Positions 25,501 through 38,400 of a stretch of 64,000 nt of DNA are shown here, piece after piece. The translations under genes and the position numbers were made by a program. The stretch comes from Talinum fruticosum (lineage: Eukaryota > Streptophyta > Magnoliopsida > Caryophyllales > Talinaceae): NCBI GenBank assembly GCA_021018815.1, contig JAITYX010000032.1, positions 6,746,197 through 6,810,196 on the forward strand. The letters run 5' to 3'. Below the pieces are notes generated by a model. That model searched no databases. It had not been told where the DNA came from and saw only the letters and a list, made by a program, of their open reading frames with translations. Each line of letters opens with the position of its first letter. The first letter of the stretch is position 1.

Positions 25501-28500
25501 AAATGAAACCTCATGTTGAAAGTTCCAATTAATCTATCTTTTTGATAGAAAAAATCCAATTAGTTTGCATGCTACTTCCTGGATTTCATGTAGGGAAATC
25601 AATAGTGCAAGAAGATGATTTTATCCAACTTTTACTCACCTCCCAAGGTGGAACCCACTCTTGCTTTTGGTGGTGTGTTGTATTGATGTGTTTCTTTTTC
25701 TTCAATTTCCAGTGATTATATACTGAACTGGATTATAGCAATTGTTTGCATGCAAAGTTAGAATATGAAAAATATACAATATATTAAGGGATGTAAAAAT
25801 ATGGGCCTCAAATGTCTGATGCGTGCACCATCACCTCACACCTTTTCTTTTGAGACCCTTTGTGTCTTTTTGCATTGTGTGCCCTTTAAAGTTAAGCATT
25901 TCAATTATGTTGTATAGTTGTGAATTTGAATCTTATGTGGCTATTATGCACTAGGTAACCTGTAGGTGCTTGATGATTTGTATACTGGTAGATCTGAAGG
26001 ATTTTACTGCGAGTCAATTAGAGGCTTCCGTTATATGACTTTGCACGCTTGGATTATGAATTACTTGGGAATTTGAACAAAACTGAGTGGATTCACTTGT
26101 AAGATGGCTGTTAAAACTTAAACCAAGTTCGTAGAAACTGGGGAAAAATAGATAATTGCGGGGTTCTTCCCAGCATCTTTCATTTCTTTGCGTTTATCTC
26201 CCTGAAAGCTACTGCCCTGATTCCTGAAATATTAAAATTTTGGAGCACTAGTTATATTTCTGGAGTCTTTGCTTGCCTGGAGATATAGAAAGAAATGGTA
26301 TGCAATTGTTTTTGGCTCATTCATTAACTGATTTTAAATTGTAGGTTCTAAATGGTGAGGGATATGATGGTGCAGCCGCAGATGTTTGGTCCTGTGGGGT
26401 CATCCTTTATGTTATAATGGCTGGTCATCTCCCATTTGAAGAAAGAGACTTGCCTACATTATACAAGAAGGTGATCATTTGATCCTGGCACTTTACTTCA
26501 GTGATTTGGTGTATTTGACGATTCTATATCACATCCAGAAACCCTCATATCTGCTATATGGCTTTGCATTGCTTATGCTATGTGGAGTCTGTTCAACAAG
26601 TTGGTCTGCTTGAATTAATTTTGAAATCAACTCTTGAATGTCTGGCATCTTTGACTTGTCCTTTAACCAGCTGCTTTTTCCTTGGGTTGCATACTCAAGC
26701 TATTGGTGTTCAGGGAGTTCTATTGTTTCAGATAAAATCATGATGTTATAGAGTTCTTTTCCTATTAAGGTGTACTTGAAGCTGACTATGAAATCGTTCC
26801 CCTGTTATTGTTTTCAACTTGATCTTGGCTGGCTTGCCAGCATCCCATCATTGTCTATTGGTGTTGGATTTCAAGCTTACAGTTGCTATTCATCGGTTTG
26901 GTCACATTGTAGTTGATTTATCAGTTTGGCAATGGTGCTTAACAAAAGGCTTTGGTCAATTACATGTTGTAGGGTAAATGTGTCTCCAAATCCTTATTAC
27001 TGGATGGGAATAGCAGGTTTTAGGCACTTGTGTTGGCTCTGCGTCTTACTTTAGAGCATGAGAAATCTGTTGCATTTCAAATCAAATATATTGACATGTA
27101 GACAAATGTATTCTTCAATAACCCTTTCTGATGCTTTTACCCAAGACCACCTGCTCCCCGAGAAAAAAGAAAAATAATAATCCCTTTTTGATACAGTGAT
27201 TTGTCTATTATTCTTTGTTCATTGGAGTCCATGGTTTAGTGTTGAGTTTTAGAGATCTTTACATATTTCAATCCATTGACTGTGGTCTCAATGAGGTCCT
27301 CTTGTATGACATGACCTTGGTATATGAATATCTCTTGTTGTGGAATTGATGCTGCAAATGTTGTTAAGTCTTACAAACTTTTCTTCTAAAAGTAACTACT
27401 ATTATATTGTTAGATAGTTCTTACTCTTATTTTGCTTCATGTACAGATAAACTCTGCAGCCTTTACTTGTCCATTTTGGTTTTCGCCAGGTGCGAAATCA
27501 TTGATTGATAAGATACTTGACCCCAATCCTAAAACTGTAAGTGTATTGCCAATGTTATCATAATTAGGGAGTTCAGTTCTCTGCTTCTTCCCAGTCTGGT
27601 TCTCCTTTTGCTTATTGACCATCGTGAACAAATCCTTTGAGTGGTCTAACTTAAGAAACTTCTTTTCCTGGCTGTGCAAAAAGATCATAGTTCAATTGGA
27701 AGAAGAGAATGGGATTGTATAGTGTTCTTGATTATCTCTTGTTTTTTCATTTGACTATGCAGCGCATTACAATCGAAGGAATTAGGAACCACCCCTGGTT
27801 TCAGGTGAACTACATTCCTGTGCTACAGGGTGTTGAAGAAGAAGTAAACCTGGATGATGTTCGTGCTGTATTTGATAACATTGAGGTCAGATTCTCTTCT
27901 CTATGCTGTCATGCTGTCTAGTCGATCAGTTTATATTGTCGATGAATGTATATGACTTTTACTCTGTGGTATTTGTCGTATTGAGGTTTCAACTTAAAAA
28001 TTTTTTTTGGAATAAGTAATCTAGAGATGCATAAATAAGCCATCAAGGGGACGCCACCCATGTACCAAAGGGGCAAATCCAAAGAATTCAAATTTCTTTC
28101 ACCATTAGTGAAGTAAACTGCTCCTTTGCAATTTATAGTTATTATGCTGCATCCTTTAACTGATACTTTGGTTTGCTCAATTTCGTAGCTTAGAACTAGC
28201 CCAAGCCTGGACTTGGATGAACTACTTCACTTATATTTTCCTTGAACACTTAGAATTGATTTTGGGAGGCATTCTCTGCAGGACAGGTATGTAACTGAGG
28301 AGTCGAGGAACCTTGGAAGTGGCCCCTTAATTATGAATGCGTTTGAAATGATTACCTTGTCTCAAGGTCTGAATCTGTCAGCCTTATTTGACAGACGTCA
28401 GGTAAGAATTTTCTTTGAATACAAAAGAATAACTTTGTTTTAAAAAATCCCATCTAATATTTATAGAAGGTACAGTCAGTTGCCTCGTGGTGTCTCATAG

Positions 28501-30485
28501 GAAATCTTTTATCTATCATCTATGATCTCTATGGGTATCTTTCTGCACCTTAAAGTAGTAAAACCAACATGTTCGTGTTATGAAGAGTACCAAAAATGAT
28601 ATTGATCTTGTAATTTTTAGCCTAATAATGGACATATTTTACTACTTTCTTAGGATTATGTGAAGAGACAAACACGCTTTGTCTCCCGTAAGGCTCCAAA
28701 AGTCATCATTTCAACAATTGAAACTGTTGCCAGATCAATGGCTCTCAAGGTTCATACACGTAATTACACGGTATGCATCTCAGCCTTCATAACTTTGTTT
28801 GCCAGGGGCTTTAAGATTCGTGGTTAGAGTGCAACATGCCCTGATTCTGAACTAGGTCCTTTCCTCTTGTGTACTTGCTCCCTGAAAATCTTGTTGAAAT
28901 GCATAGGGTACATTTTAATCTCTTCTCATTGGTACTGCTCCCACTGGCAAATAATGATGAAGTTGTATAAGTTCTGGTCCAGTTTTTGTGAATAATTAGG
29001 TGTGCTCCTGTATACTGGATCTAAATCTTAATTATGAATGCATTTGAGATTATTGCCTTTCCCATTGTCAGAAGGAAGGTGAAGGAAGGTGAACACTTTG
29101 TCACACATTAAGTTGATCAGCCCTTCTCATACTTGTATAAGTTTGTCTTCCTCACATTGCCTGGAAATTCCGAATCAGAGATATCTTTGTCTGTCTTGCA
29201 TGTTCATGGTTAATTATACCTGATACTGCAGTTTGTGTGTGTGCATGTGTAAATGTAGAGGTTTGTTTTAATTTGTTTCTATCAGTGATGGACTATATTT
29301 ATTTTGCTTTTCTCATTGTTCATGCATATCATACTAATCTAAAGAGTAACTGGATCAGCAAACACAGGCACCCTGGCTCTACGTGTCAGTCAAACAAGAG
29401 TCTGCCTTTCTGCCTTTGAACAAGTTAACATTTCACTTGAACCCATTGTTTTGTGGAATATCTCTCTTCTTTCAACTTCTTCCCTTTGTGTGTGTGTGTG
29501 TGTGTGTGTGTTTTAGGGGTTCAATAGGGGCATTTTACAGGTATTTGCAAACAAAGTTCTGTCATAAGGGTGTTAACCCATAACTCATATATGCTTACAT
29601 GCTCTTTATCATTTGTTTCCCTCTTTTCATCCCTCCCATGACATTGGTAAATTAATTATTACACTACTTATATAGTACAGCTCTGATGGTATCATTTATA
29701 ACTTGATTGTTTGCTGTAGACAAGACTTGAAGGAATTTCTGCTAATAAACCTGGGCAGTTTGCTGTGGTGCTTGAGGTAAATTCTTTTCTTTTTATATGG
29801 AAATAGGAGCTCCAGTGGTTCTGTCCCTGATATCGTAATGGTTTTTCTTATTTTAGGTCTATGAAGTTGGCCCATCACTTTTCATGGTGGATGTTAGAAA
29901 AGCTGCCGGTGACACCCTTGAATATCACAAGGTTAGCGTGTATCTCTAACCCAGTCAGGATATATTGTCCATAAATGAATTCAGAAATTTGGTGAGTGGA
30001 AGTGTCTTGTGTCTCTGGTAGTTGAACTTTTCTTTATCCTTGTGGGATTAGAATTTGTGGAAGATGTATTTTGTGGATTATATAGATAATTAGATATAGA
30101 TGTATTAAAGGTGAGGTGAGATTCTGTGTCTTTTCCCCTATCTCCTTTTGACCCTCAATCCAAACAATCCAAAGTTGTCTCTCTCCAATCATTTTAGCTG
30201 CAAAGATGTCACCATGTTACATTCAGGCGCATACCTTTTCTTGTATCGGCTGTCATTGCAAAATCTTTTTAATTAAGACTTGAAGATGCACTTTCTTCAC
30301 AAAGTGAATCCAGAAGTCTAAGTCTAAGTTAATGGCCTATGATATGGACCTACTCAAGTGCTTAGCTCTTGTCTTGTATTGTCGTGCAGTTTTACAAGAC
30401 CTTTTGTGCTAAACTGGAGCACATCATCTGGAAACCAACAGAGGGAGTGGTAAAACCCGGTCTGCTCAAAAACAGTTCTTGCTGA
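22556..30485 (+). CDS. CIPK24 (SOS2): CBL-interacting protein kinase 24 (SOS2-like), 14 exons, 445 aa
   Basis: Exons are 22556-22717, 23278-23340, 23439-23510, 23688-23795, 23920-23994, 24087-24140, 26345-26470, 27447-27536, 27763-27885, 28282-28401, 28654-28770, 29720-29776, 29857-29931 and 30390-30485. All introns are GT-AG and in phase 0; the total gives 445 residues, against 446 in Arabidopsis SOS2. The kinase domain shows the Gly-rich loop [11 protein letters not shown] (18-28), Lys39, the HRDLK catalytic loop (131-135), DFG (151-153) and an activation loop with Thr168, the activating position in SOS2. The regulatory tail holds the NAF/FISL motif [19 protein letters not shown] (309-327), which binds CBL sensors, then a RQTRFVSRK segment of the phosphatase-binding region. 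In Arabidopsis, SOS2 with SOS3/CBL4 activates the plasma-membrane Na+/H+ antiporter SOS1. The loop reads NYAAPE where the family nearly always has NYVAPE; all other key residues are intact. Intron 6 is the longest (2.2 kb). The gene is convergent with the EBF gene. Confidence 0.96.
29487..29511. repeat. (GT)n microsatellite in intron 11 of the kinase gene
   Basis: About twelve TG/GT units lie between exons 11 and 12, far from both splice sites. Confidence 0.9.
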
Positions 30486-31995
30486 TCTCATGGTCCTCGG
30501 ACGGGAAACAAAATGAACGAACATACACAATAAGTAAAGTGGAAAAGACCCCACAGCATACGTACATATGCAGTATGGTACATACCATCAATCAAGAAAA
30601 TCGAGGCCTCGAAGGTTGGTGTCCGGGGAAGGAAGAGATTGTCGATCTCCTGTGCTGTGTTGTATACTTGTGTCTATAATCCTGTAACCGTAGATCATCC
30701 TGTGTAGAATTTGGGAAATCTGTATCTCGTGAATGTGCTGTTTTGGGTAATGGTATATGGAGGAGCAGAGGAAGAAGCAAGGAGAGATTTAGAATGTATG
30801 TAATGGAACTGATTGCTGTTGTAACTTGTAACTGAGGAGATCAAAAAAAAAAAAAAAAAAAAGAAGGTGAGGAGTTGATTATTCTATTCAAGGAGGCATC
30901 CACAGCCTCTTGAGCCGAGCACTTTGTATTCAACTCTCTCCGAGGCTTTTTAATAAAACAAGGGGAAACTTAATTTCAAGAACTACTGTTAAATGTGTTT
31001 TCCTATCTTTTAAAAAGGAAAACTTGATCAAGTTTCTCCAGATTTGTTGCGTCAAGGCCTCCAATAATATTTGATTGAACCTCAATGGAATTATAAATGG
31101 TTTTTCTTGGTTTCTAAACTTTTTTTTCCCAATTTGTAAAGAATTGTTATTACGGAAATGTCATTTGAAAAGCATTCGATAGCTAAATTTAACGACAATT
31201 TGTTTATTTTGACATTTCTATAGTATGTATTTAATGTAGATTTTTTCGATTCTTGTACTTAGAAATTCATGAAAGACAATATGAGTAAGGATGTTGGTAT
31301 TCATTCAAAGAAAAAATCGGTAGAAATATTGGTGTACATTAGAAAATAAAAATATGAATATAGATATATGTACAAATGTGGGACATGTTAACGAATATAT
31401 AACAATTGCAGATTGTCTGTAATTCTTAGAACATTCGTACCCTAGTGTCGCAAATCTTGTCTTTTCGCACAAATGAACTTTGACTTGAATATCGGAAATT
31501 ACTGTTAACGAATATTCTCTCCATTCCATATCCATTGTAAAAAGCATCCAATTCTCTAGTTTTGTTTCATTGTCAAAATACAATTCTGAAAAGTCTTACT
31601 AGCAAAAATAGGTGTCTTATTTTTCCTCATTCCCACATTTGACTTCCTTCAATTAACAAACAAAAGAAGAAACTTCAGTTATGTCTTCCTTTTCCAATAA
31701 AATGACTTTTTTAAAAAATATTTAAAGTTCATTTTCCCTCATTTTCCACATTTGACAATAGGTATAGGATCGATGGAGTATTATTGGTCACTGTAGCGTT
31801 TAACAGTAATGATCGATGGAGCATTATTGGTCACGGTTAACGATTAGTAGTATTTAGGAGCGATTAGCATTTACAAATGCAACGAACAGTTTTATAAAGC
31901 CAGACACATTTCAACCCCTCCATGCATCGGGCCAGGATTGTTCTGGATTGTATGCAAGGAACAAGGAAAAGATGTACAAACAACGAAGCAAAAGG
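30486..31995. other. 3' UTR of the kinase gene and convergent intergenic spacer
   Basis: A run of about 20 A lies at 30842-30861, and an AATAAA at 30952-30957 could direct polyadenylation of the kinase transcript. Beyond ~31000 the DNA is AT-rich, without a supported gene. A GATCGATGGAG-ATTATTGGTCAC block occurs twice, near 31771 and 31812. Confidence 0.5.
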
Positions 31996-32016
31996 CTCCA
32001 ATTTTCCTTTTTCCAT

Positions 32017-32022
32017 TTTATT
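32017..32022 (-). terminator. Polyadenylation-signal candidate of the EBF gene
   Basis: AATAAA on the minus strand lies about 650 nt after the stop codon. It would give a 3' UTR of roughly 0.7 kb, long like those of Arabidopsis EBF1/2. Confidence 0.45.
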
Positions 32023-32119
32023 CTTTTTCCAAATCCATACCTCTATCAGACAAAAGTGGTTGCTAAGAACAGATTCATGTAAATAGGAACAGCCTGAGAA
32101 AAACTAGGACATTGTAGGG

Positions 32120-32647
32120 AAAAAACAACCAGAAGAGGTTGTCAATGGCAAATTGAGCTTTTTCACACTCTTGCCATTGCAATGCCCATGACTCCAAGAC
32201 CATTCCAATCATTACATTCAACTGTCCAAAAGCAACCCAGAAACTCTTCAAGAGTTTCAAAGCAAATAAAGAGCTAAGACATTAAAGAATGCATTCGACG
32301 ACTTCGAAACAGACTTCTGTAAAGAAGGCTTGAAGCAGAGAGCAGATCTTGTCCATAGTGAGAAATGACCATACTTTCCTTGATAAATTGAGTGTACCCA
32401 CGATGCAGAAGCTTCAAACTCAGGGTAGGGAGATTTTATACTCGGGGAGCAATGGGTGTAAGGGAGGCCTTCCTTTGAACAGGAGACTTAAAGACTGAAC
32501 AGGCTTTCCAAGCCTGCCAAAAAAAAACTGAACAGGCTTCCAAGCCTGCAAAAATGATGAAGTATACTCTAATTTTAGCCAAAGATCCCCGGGAAAACAG
32601 TCGAGCAAACAGATCTGATCGTAGAGCAATCCATCCTGGAAAAAAAA
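32120..32647 (-). promoter_or_regulatory. U-tracts and duplicated hairpin in the EBF 3' UTR
   Basis: In the transcript sense there are U-runs of 8 (32640-32647), 9 (32519-32527) and 6 (32120-32125). A tandem duplication at 32495-32527 and 32528-32554 repeats a short hairpin; the second copy contains the perfect palindrome arms of CAGGCTTGGAAGCCTG. In Arabidopsis, poly-U elements in EBF1/2 3' UTRs are needed for EIN2-dependent translational repression. Whether these tracts do the same is inference. Confidence 0.5.
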
Positions 32648-32673
32648 GGGAGAATTTTTTGGGGTTTGACCAA

Positions 32674-35017
32674 TCAGCAGAGTATATCACAACTCCATAG
32701 ATTCCCCACGAGTGTATTGAGGCTTTTACTGCTGAGCGAATTGCAGTGCTTGAGATTCAGACCAACTAGGTTCTTCCCCAACTGAATAAGAAATGGTAAG
32801 CTCTTGTTGGATATCCTTGAACAACCTGATATGGAGAGGATTTGTAGGTTTAGCTCCTCTGAGCAAGATAAAGCGGCAATCCCTGAATCTGTGACTGGAC
32901 AGTTTGAGATATCTAGATCGTTGAGCAACGAGCAGCTGTTAGCAATTGCTAACAAGCTTGCATCTGTCATTCTTCTGCACCCATCAAGATTCAGCACTTT
33001 GATGGTCTCACCATGGAGCCTAGCTAGGGCTAGAATGGATTCATCAGACAAGTTTATGCACCCATTAAGATTTAACTTCACAAGGCCTCCCGGGCAGCTC
33101 TCAAGAAGAGAGACAACACCATCATCCGTAATTCCATAAAGCCCACTTAGATCGACCTGCCTCAAGCTGGGACACATCTTCCCCAAAATAGCCAAGCTAG
33201 CACTGCCAAAGCTGGGGCAGTTTTTGATAGAAAGAGATCGGAGGGACATGCAAGTAGTCTCTGGGGTAGCTTGGAAAGGCATGATGTCCTTAAGACCCAT
33301 GCATTTCACTAGGGAAAGAGACCTGAACTTCGAACTGCAACTTGAGAGGGAAGAGACTATCCCAGAAAGTGTCACCATACTACTGCAGTCCTCGAGATGT
33401 AGGCTCTCGAGCAGTTCAGCCGATTTTGAGAGAGCCAATAGCCCACTGTCCGAAATTAAGGAGCACTTCCGGAGAGAAACGTGCTTGAGGCTAGAGCAGC
33501 CCTTGCCAATAGCTTCAAGACTCAAATCTGTGACCCCAAAACATGAACCAACTGTCAAGGAAATCATGGTCTTTAAACCTTCCGCGTTACCCATTACCCA
33601 AAACCCCTTTTCGCTGACATTCTGGAGGCCGCTCAAGGTGAGGCTAGTGATAGACTTCCCATAGTGCCCAATGACAGCCAGAGAGAAGTCTGAGATGTTT
33701 AGATTTTGAAGCTTCACTTTGAACAAAACTGAAGAGGATGATGACAGTAAACTTGCAATCCCTTGATCCCCAACTAAAGGGCAGTCCTTAATGGAGATAG
33801 ATTCAAGCTTAGGACAACCCTGAGCAATCGCTTGTATGCTGTCATTGCCAATGTTGGGACACGATTCAATTGATAAAGTGGTCAAATTAGAGCAATGTGC
33901 TGCAACAGCAATCAAACCCTTGTTGGTAATTGAAGGGCATTGGCATAGGTCAAGCCTCTCCAACTTGTGACATCCATTAGCTATCTCAGAAAGGCTCTCA
34001 TCGCCAACGGAGGAGACATTCCAGAGGGATAGAGATTTGAGAGATGGGCACCCACGGGCTATAGCTGAGAGACCAGAATTGGTCACGCCAGAAGAAGAGT
34101 TGCTTCCTCGAATAGAAAGTTTCCCAAGTCCACCCCGACCAGCTGTGCCAACTGCAATGGCAGCTAGTCTTATATCGGTAGCTTTCTTCCCTTCCAAAGA
34201 CCTTGTAAGACTGCCATCCACTTCTTTATCATCAACACTATCATTATGGAAAATTTCAACTCTTCGGATGCTGCTCAAAAGATTAAGCCAATGCTTGGAG
34301 ACACAAGCACAGGCACTTCTCTCTTGGGCAGGCAAATGCCTGAAGATCTCGAAGAGGCATTCATCAGGAAGGACATCAATAGCTGATCTCCTCTCTTGCT
34401 CGGATTCATTGCCCCAAAGTTGCAATGGGGCACTAATACGAGCCCGCTTGCGAGGAGGGCAGTATACATCCACATGGGCCATTGAATTGGGGAAAAATGA
34501 CCTCCCATGGTATAATTCATCTTGCCCTGAAAATTCATAAGTGAAATACATAAGCAACAGCAAATGGAAAGTAGGGCATTTAGAATGAACATCTAATCAC
34601 ATGAATTCATATCCAACAAAAGGAAGCAAAATCACAAATTGCCCATTTAAGAAACTTTTAGCACCAAAACCCTAATTCCTTTGAGAGCTACTACCCGCAA
34701 CTCTCAGTCCAAAATTACACAATGGTTTAAATGTTTAATCCGAAATTCTTATATAAACAATGAACCCTAAAACCTAAAATATGACAGCTTGATTGATATT
34801 AAGTTTGAGTAAAGATTAAAGAAAGTTCTACATCAAAGATCTCAGCCAGGAGGCGGAGCTTAACTAATTAGAATTCAATTTCAATCTTGCCTCAGAAAAT
34901 TCATCTTAGCCCAATTGAAAATCCAAAGGATAAAAGAAACCCAGAAACGAGAACCCACGATATCGAATCATAACTGGAGAGAGAAAGCATACCACTGTAA
35001 TTGAGAAGGGTCGGCAT
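32674..35017 (-). CDS. EBF1/2: EIN3-binding F-box protein (EBF1/EBF2 type), 2 exons, 625 aa
   Basis: Exon 1 is tiny (35017-34993, coding MPTLLNYS plus one base); exon 2 is 34526-32674. The GT-AG intron keeps frame and gives 625 residues, close to Arabidopsis EBF1/EBF2. The F-box lies at ~58-98 (IDVLPDECLFEIFRHL), after a basic RKRAR motif (34-38) that may help nuclear entry. The KATDIRLAAIAVGTAGRGGL segment, typical of EBFs, leads into about 18 leucine-rich repeats of the cysteine-containing type, ending LWSCDILC (EBF1 ends similarly). The protein should act as the substrate receptor of an SCF ubiquitin ligase that marks EIN3/EIL1 for proteasomal degradation, restraining ethylene responses. 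Reading exon 2 upstream through the intron would give a false 629-residue start; the family-typical N-terminus supports the spliced model. I cannot decide between EBF1 and EBF2. Confidence 0.96.
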
Positions 35018-35264
35018 AAGTACAATAATCCAGAACCCTGATGCGAAAAATCAACAACCAACTCCAAATTGCGGAGAAACCCAACAGTCAGAAGACAAAC
35101 CCAGAAGAGATGATCAAGTGTAGCTTCAAATCCACAGCACATTACAGAGATTGAGACTCCTTTTTAAGGCAGAAACCCTGGAGGGCAAAAAAGATAGACA
35201 AAGAGAGAAGTGGGTTAACTTTTGATATGTGGTGGGATTGAACGAGTATGATCAAAGGAAAGAA

Positions 35265-35272
35265 CTTTTATA
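35265..35272 (-). promoter_or_regulatory. TATA box of the EBF gene
   Basis: TATAAAAG on the minus strand lies ~250 bp upstream of the start codon. It predicts transcription from about 35235 and a leader of ~220 nt. Confidence 0.6.
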
Positions 35273-35323
35273 TGGGGTTGTTGAGAATGATCCATGGAGA
35301 TGGAGGAGAGAGAGAGGGTCATC

Positions 35324-35391
35324 AGATACATTGACGAGGACATCAAATTGTGTCACAAGTGGGTCTCGTCTCGTACAGGTACAATGTATCC
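35324..35391 (-). promoter_or_regulatory. Candidate EIN3-binding sites upstream of EBF
   Basis: ATGTATCT on the minus strand (35324-35331) fits the EIN3 consensus AYGWAYCT exactly. ATGTATCC on the plus strand (35384-35391) differs only at the last base. Both lie within ~120 bp upstream of the TATA box. Arabidopsis EBF2 is a direct EIN3 target, which forms a negative feedback loop. Function here is inferred. Confidence 0.5.
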
Positions 35392-35499
35392 TATTCCAAC
35401 GTTATTCTCCCGCCCCACCTAAGCCTTCCTCATCCCCCTGTTTTTCTCTTTCCTTTCCATTTCCAATCCACACTCTCTCTCTCTCTTTGCCAGATTAAC

Positions 35500-38400
35500 C
35501 CCCTTTGAATTCAATTCCTCATTTGCTTGATTTCTTCATTTTTGCCTTTTCTGCTTTCATTTCTATGCAGTAAATTGCTCAAATTGGCCAACTGTGTACC
35601 AGTTTGTATTTAATTTGGTTAGGTTAAACTTTCGTTTTACATCAGAATGTTCTAGAGTAATTTAGAGTGATCTATTGGTAACACTTAGATAATCTACCAT
35701 TTCCATATGTTCTGATGATGAATACATTTTACCTAAAAATTTTCTAGATAATTAATTAATAGTAAGGCGAGTAATGTAAAAAAAATAAAAATCTACCATT
35801 CACAAATTCAGGCACAAATGCATTTTGAGACCCATTCAATTGTCACAAGTAGATGTTTTTCTTATAGTATTATATAACAAATATTTCTAATATGTTTAGA
35901 TGAATACATTTTACCTACAAGTATTATATAACAAACCATCCAATTATAAAGTCTTTTTTTAATCAATAATACATTAACTAAAATTATCATAAATATCTAT
36001 TACTCATATGTGAGATCAAAGTAACAATAACTTAATGTAATACAGTCTCATCCCAAAATTGAAAAATCAACTAAAATTCTATAAAAATAAATTTTACGCA
36101 AAACCAAAGAATCGATCAATATATATAATTATATATCTAAATTTCAACACTTGGCCGAGATAGGTGATAAGAGTAATCATCTAATTCAATATATACAATT
36201 GAAATATTATATAGGCTTATAGACATAAATGTTGAACACTTTTTAAAAATTTGTTTTACTATTCAACAATGTTCAACCTTATGACTCAATAAAGCTAAAA
36301 AATGGTTTCATGATACATGTCTTGTACCGTTTCGTGCAAAACAGAATAGATATATAGGTTAAATCATAAATAAAAAATATATATATATAAAATTTTATAA
36401 ATTTAATTATCATCGATACAATACAACACTTAATTATCATCAGCACAACACAACACGAGAGCGGAAAAAAAAAAAAAAACTTACAGCATTAACTAGGGAG
36501 AGGAACAGCAAAATTCCAATATTACTTTGTAAATATATATTTCTCACGATGAGGTTTATAATACAAGTATATATACTATCACCTAGAGATATATTTTATT
36601 TTTCAATTATAATAAAAGTAGTTCTAATACATGCATCCCAATATTGCTTCCATTATTCAAATGTATATTACATATTACATATAACTCAACAAGGAAATTA
36701 AATTGTAAGTTTATGGCATGGTTTACCAAAATACATTGGATTACAATTTGAGGTTCAATTCATTTATGAATACCAAGGAGAAAATGAATGGTTTTATTCC
36801 ATGCATTTGTTTTGTTGAAATAATCCAACATTCATGAACTAACCATAAAACCTAATTGGTTCATAATTATTTTGGCATTGTACATGAAATACACTATTAT
36901 GTAAAATTAACATGCATGCATTGCATTGCTCTTGTTAGTGCATGAATGTGGTTTGATATATAAATGCATGTATATATATTGCTACTCTCCTAGAATTTGA
37001 AGCTTCTTCTCTATACTACTACTTTCCCGGTTTAAGATGTATATCACTTTTACTAATTTTTTCGCTTCATAATATCCGTCACTTTACAATTTCAATGACG
37101 TATTAATGACTAATTTATCAATTTTGTCCTTATTTCCAATGTATATAAATACATAAATTCTTATATATAAGACCGATTTATAATAAGAATTGTGATGAGA
37201 AAAAACCTTAAAATATAACATTTTAAAATATTTTGAAATGAATAATAATTTACATTACTTATTTGAGAATCAAATAGAGAAGCATAAGTTGCTTTCATAC
37301 TTTTCCATGAGAGTGAGATGAATAGGAGCATATTCATGCATTTGGGCATCCAAATCAAAAGAGGTATGTATGTGTACCACAACATTAATAAACTTTTTTA
37401 ATTAAAAATACTTGAAAAAGGTGGAATTAATGTACAGTGTTGGAATATCAGTTTGCATTTTTTTAAATTTAATTAATTAATTAATTAATATTCAATGACA
37501 ACGACAAAGGCTGACTCACATAGTGAGTTGTTGGTCAGCCTCAGTGGAGTCATTGCTTAAAAATATATATATAATTTTTAAAAATAAAAAAATGTCCTTT
37601 TTTTCTAGGGGACCTTGTCCTGTCCCTGGAACAAGTGGGAATAACACAGATCAATTATTGGAGTGGTGTTTTTTTTTTTTTTTTTAATTATGTGATTATG
37701 TTAACTATGCAATGAACTTTATATTTATTTATATTTATGGTAATAATTATTATTATCATTATAAAAGATGTTACAAGTCCAATGAACATTGAGACCAAAA
37801 AGCAGTGGAGTATGTTTACTTAATTAATACTTATACTTAAATTTAGGATAAAAAAATGCTCTAATCCATTGTATATTATGTATCTTTAAGTCCCCTTATC
37901 AAGCCCTCTTATCCTCTAATTATTTATCATATATTTTTATTTCACTTTTCTAGATAATACAAAATAATACTTTTAGATAATAATTTCAAAGTTGAAGCAT
38001 GCATGCATGCATCTTGTGTTTAAATACAAAGGTGGTATCCCAATTGTGCCACTACCAATTTCATCCAAAATTATTAGTTGTAATTTGTAAATAAATCTCT
38101 TGACTTTTGTGCAAGTTGTTGGTCTCATAATCATATATATATTCATCATCCTCTAAGATTCATTGAAGACAAATGTTTTTTATGACCACATAATTATTTC
38201 TAAATTTTAATTCTCCACTTTCACACCCATGCCTTCAAATTGCAAAATACTATGTACAACTTGGATAGACAAGGGCAGGGGGGGCTTAGCTAGATTCATG
38301 CCTTCTTTCAAGACTACTCATTTTACATGCACCAAAATTAATCTCACCCACTTGACCAACCAACCCATTGTTTTTAATTTACCCCGCCCATCCACCCTTC

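Noticed and set aside
30842..30861. A20 run after the kinase gene as evidence of a processed retrocopy
   Set aside because: The kinase gene keeps all its introns, so the run is simply an A-tract in or after the 3' UTR.
33224..34540. Plus-strand open frames of 146 and 167 codons
   Set aside because: They are antisense shadows of the EBF leucine-rich repeat exon.
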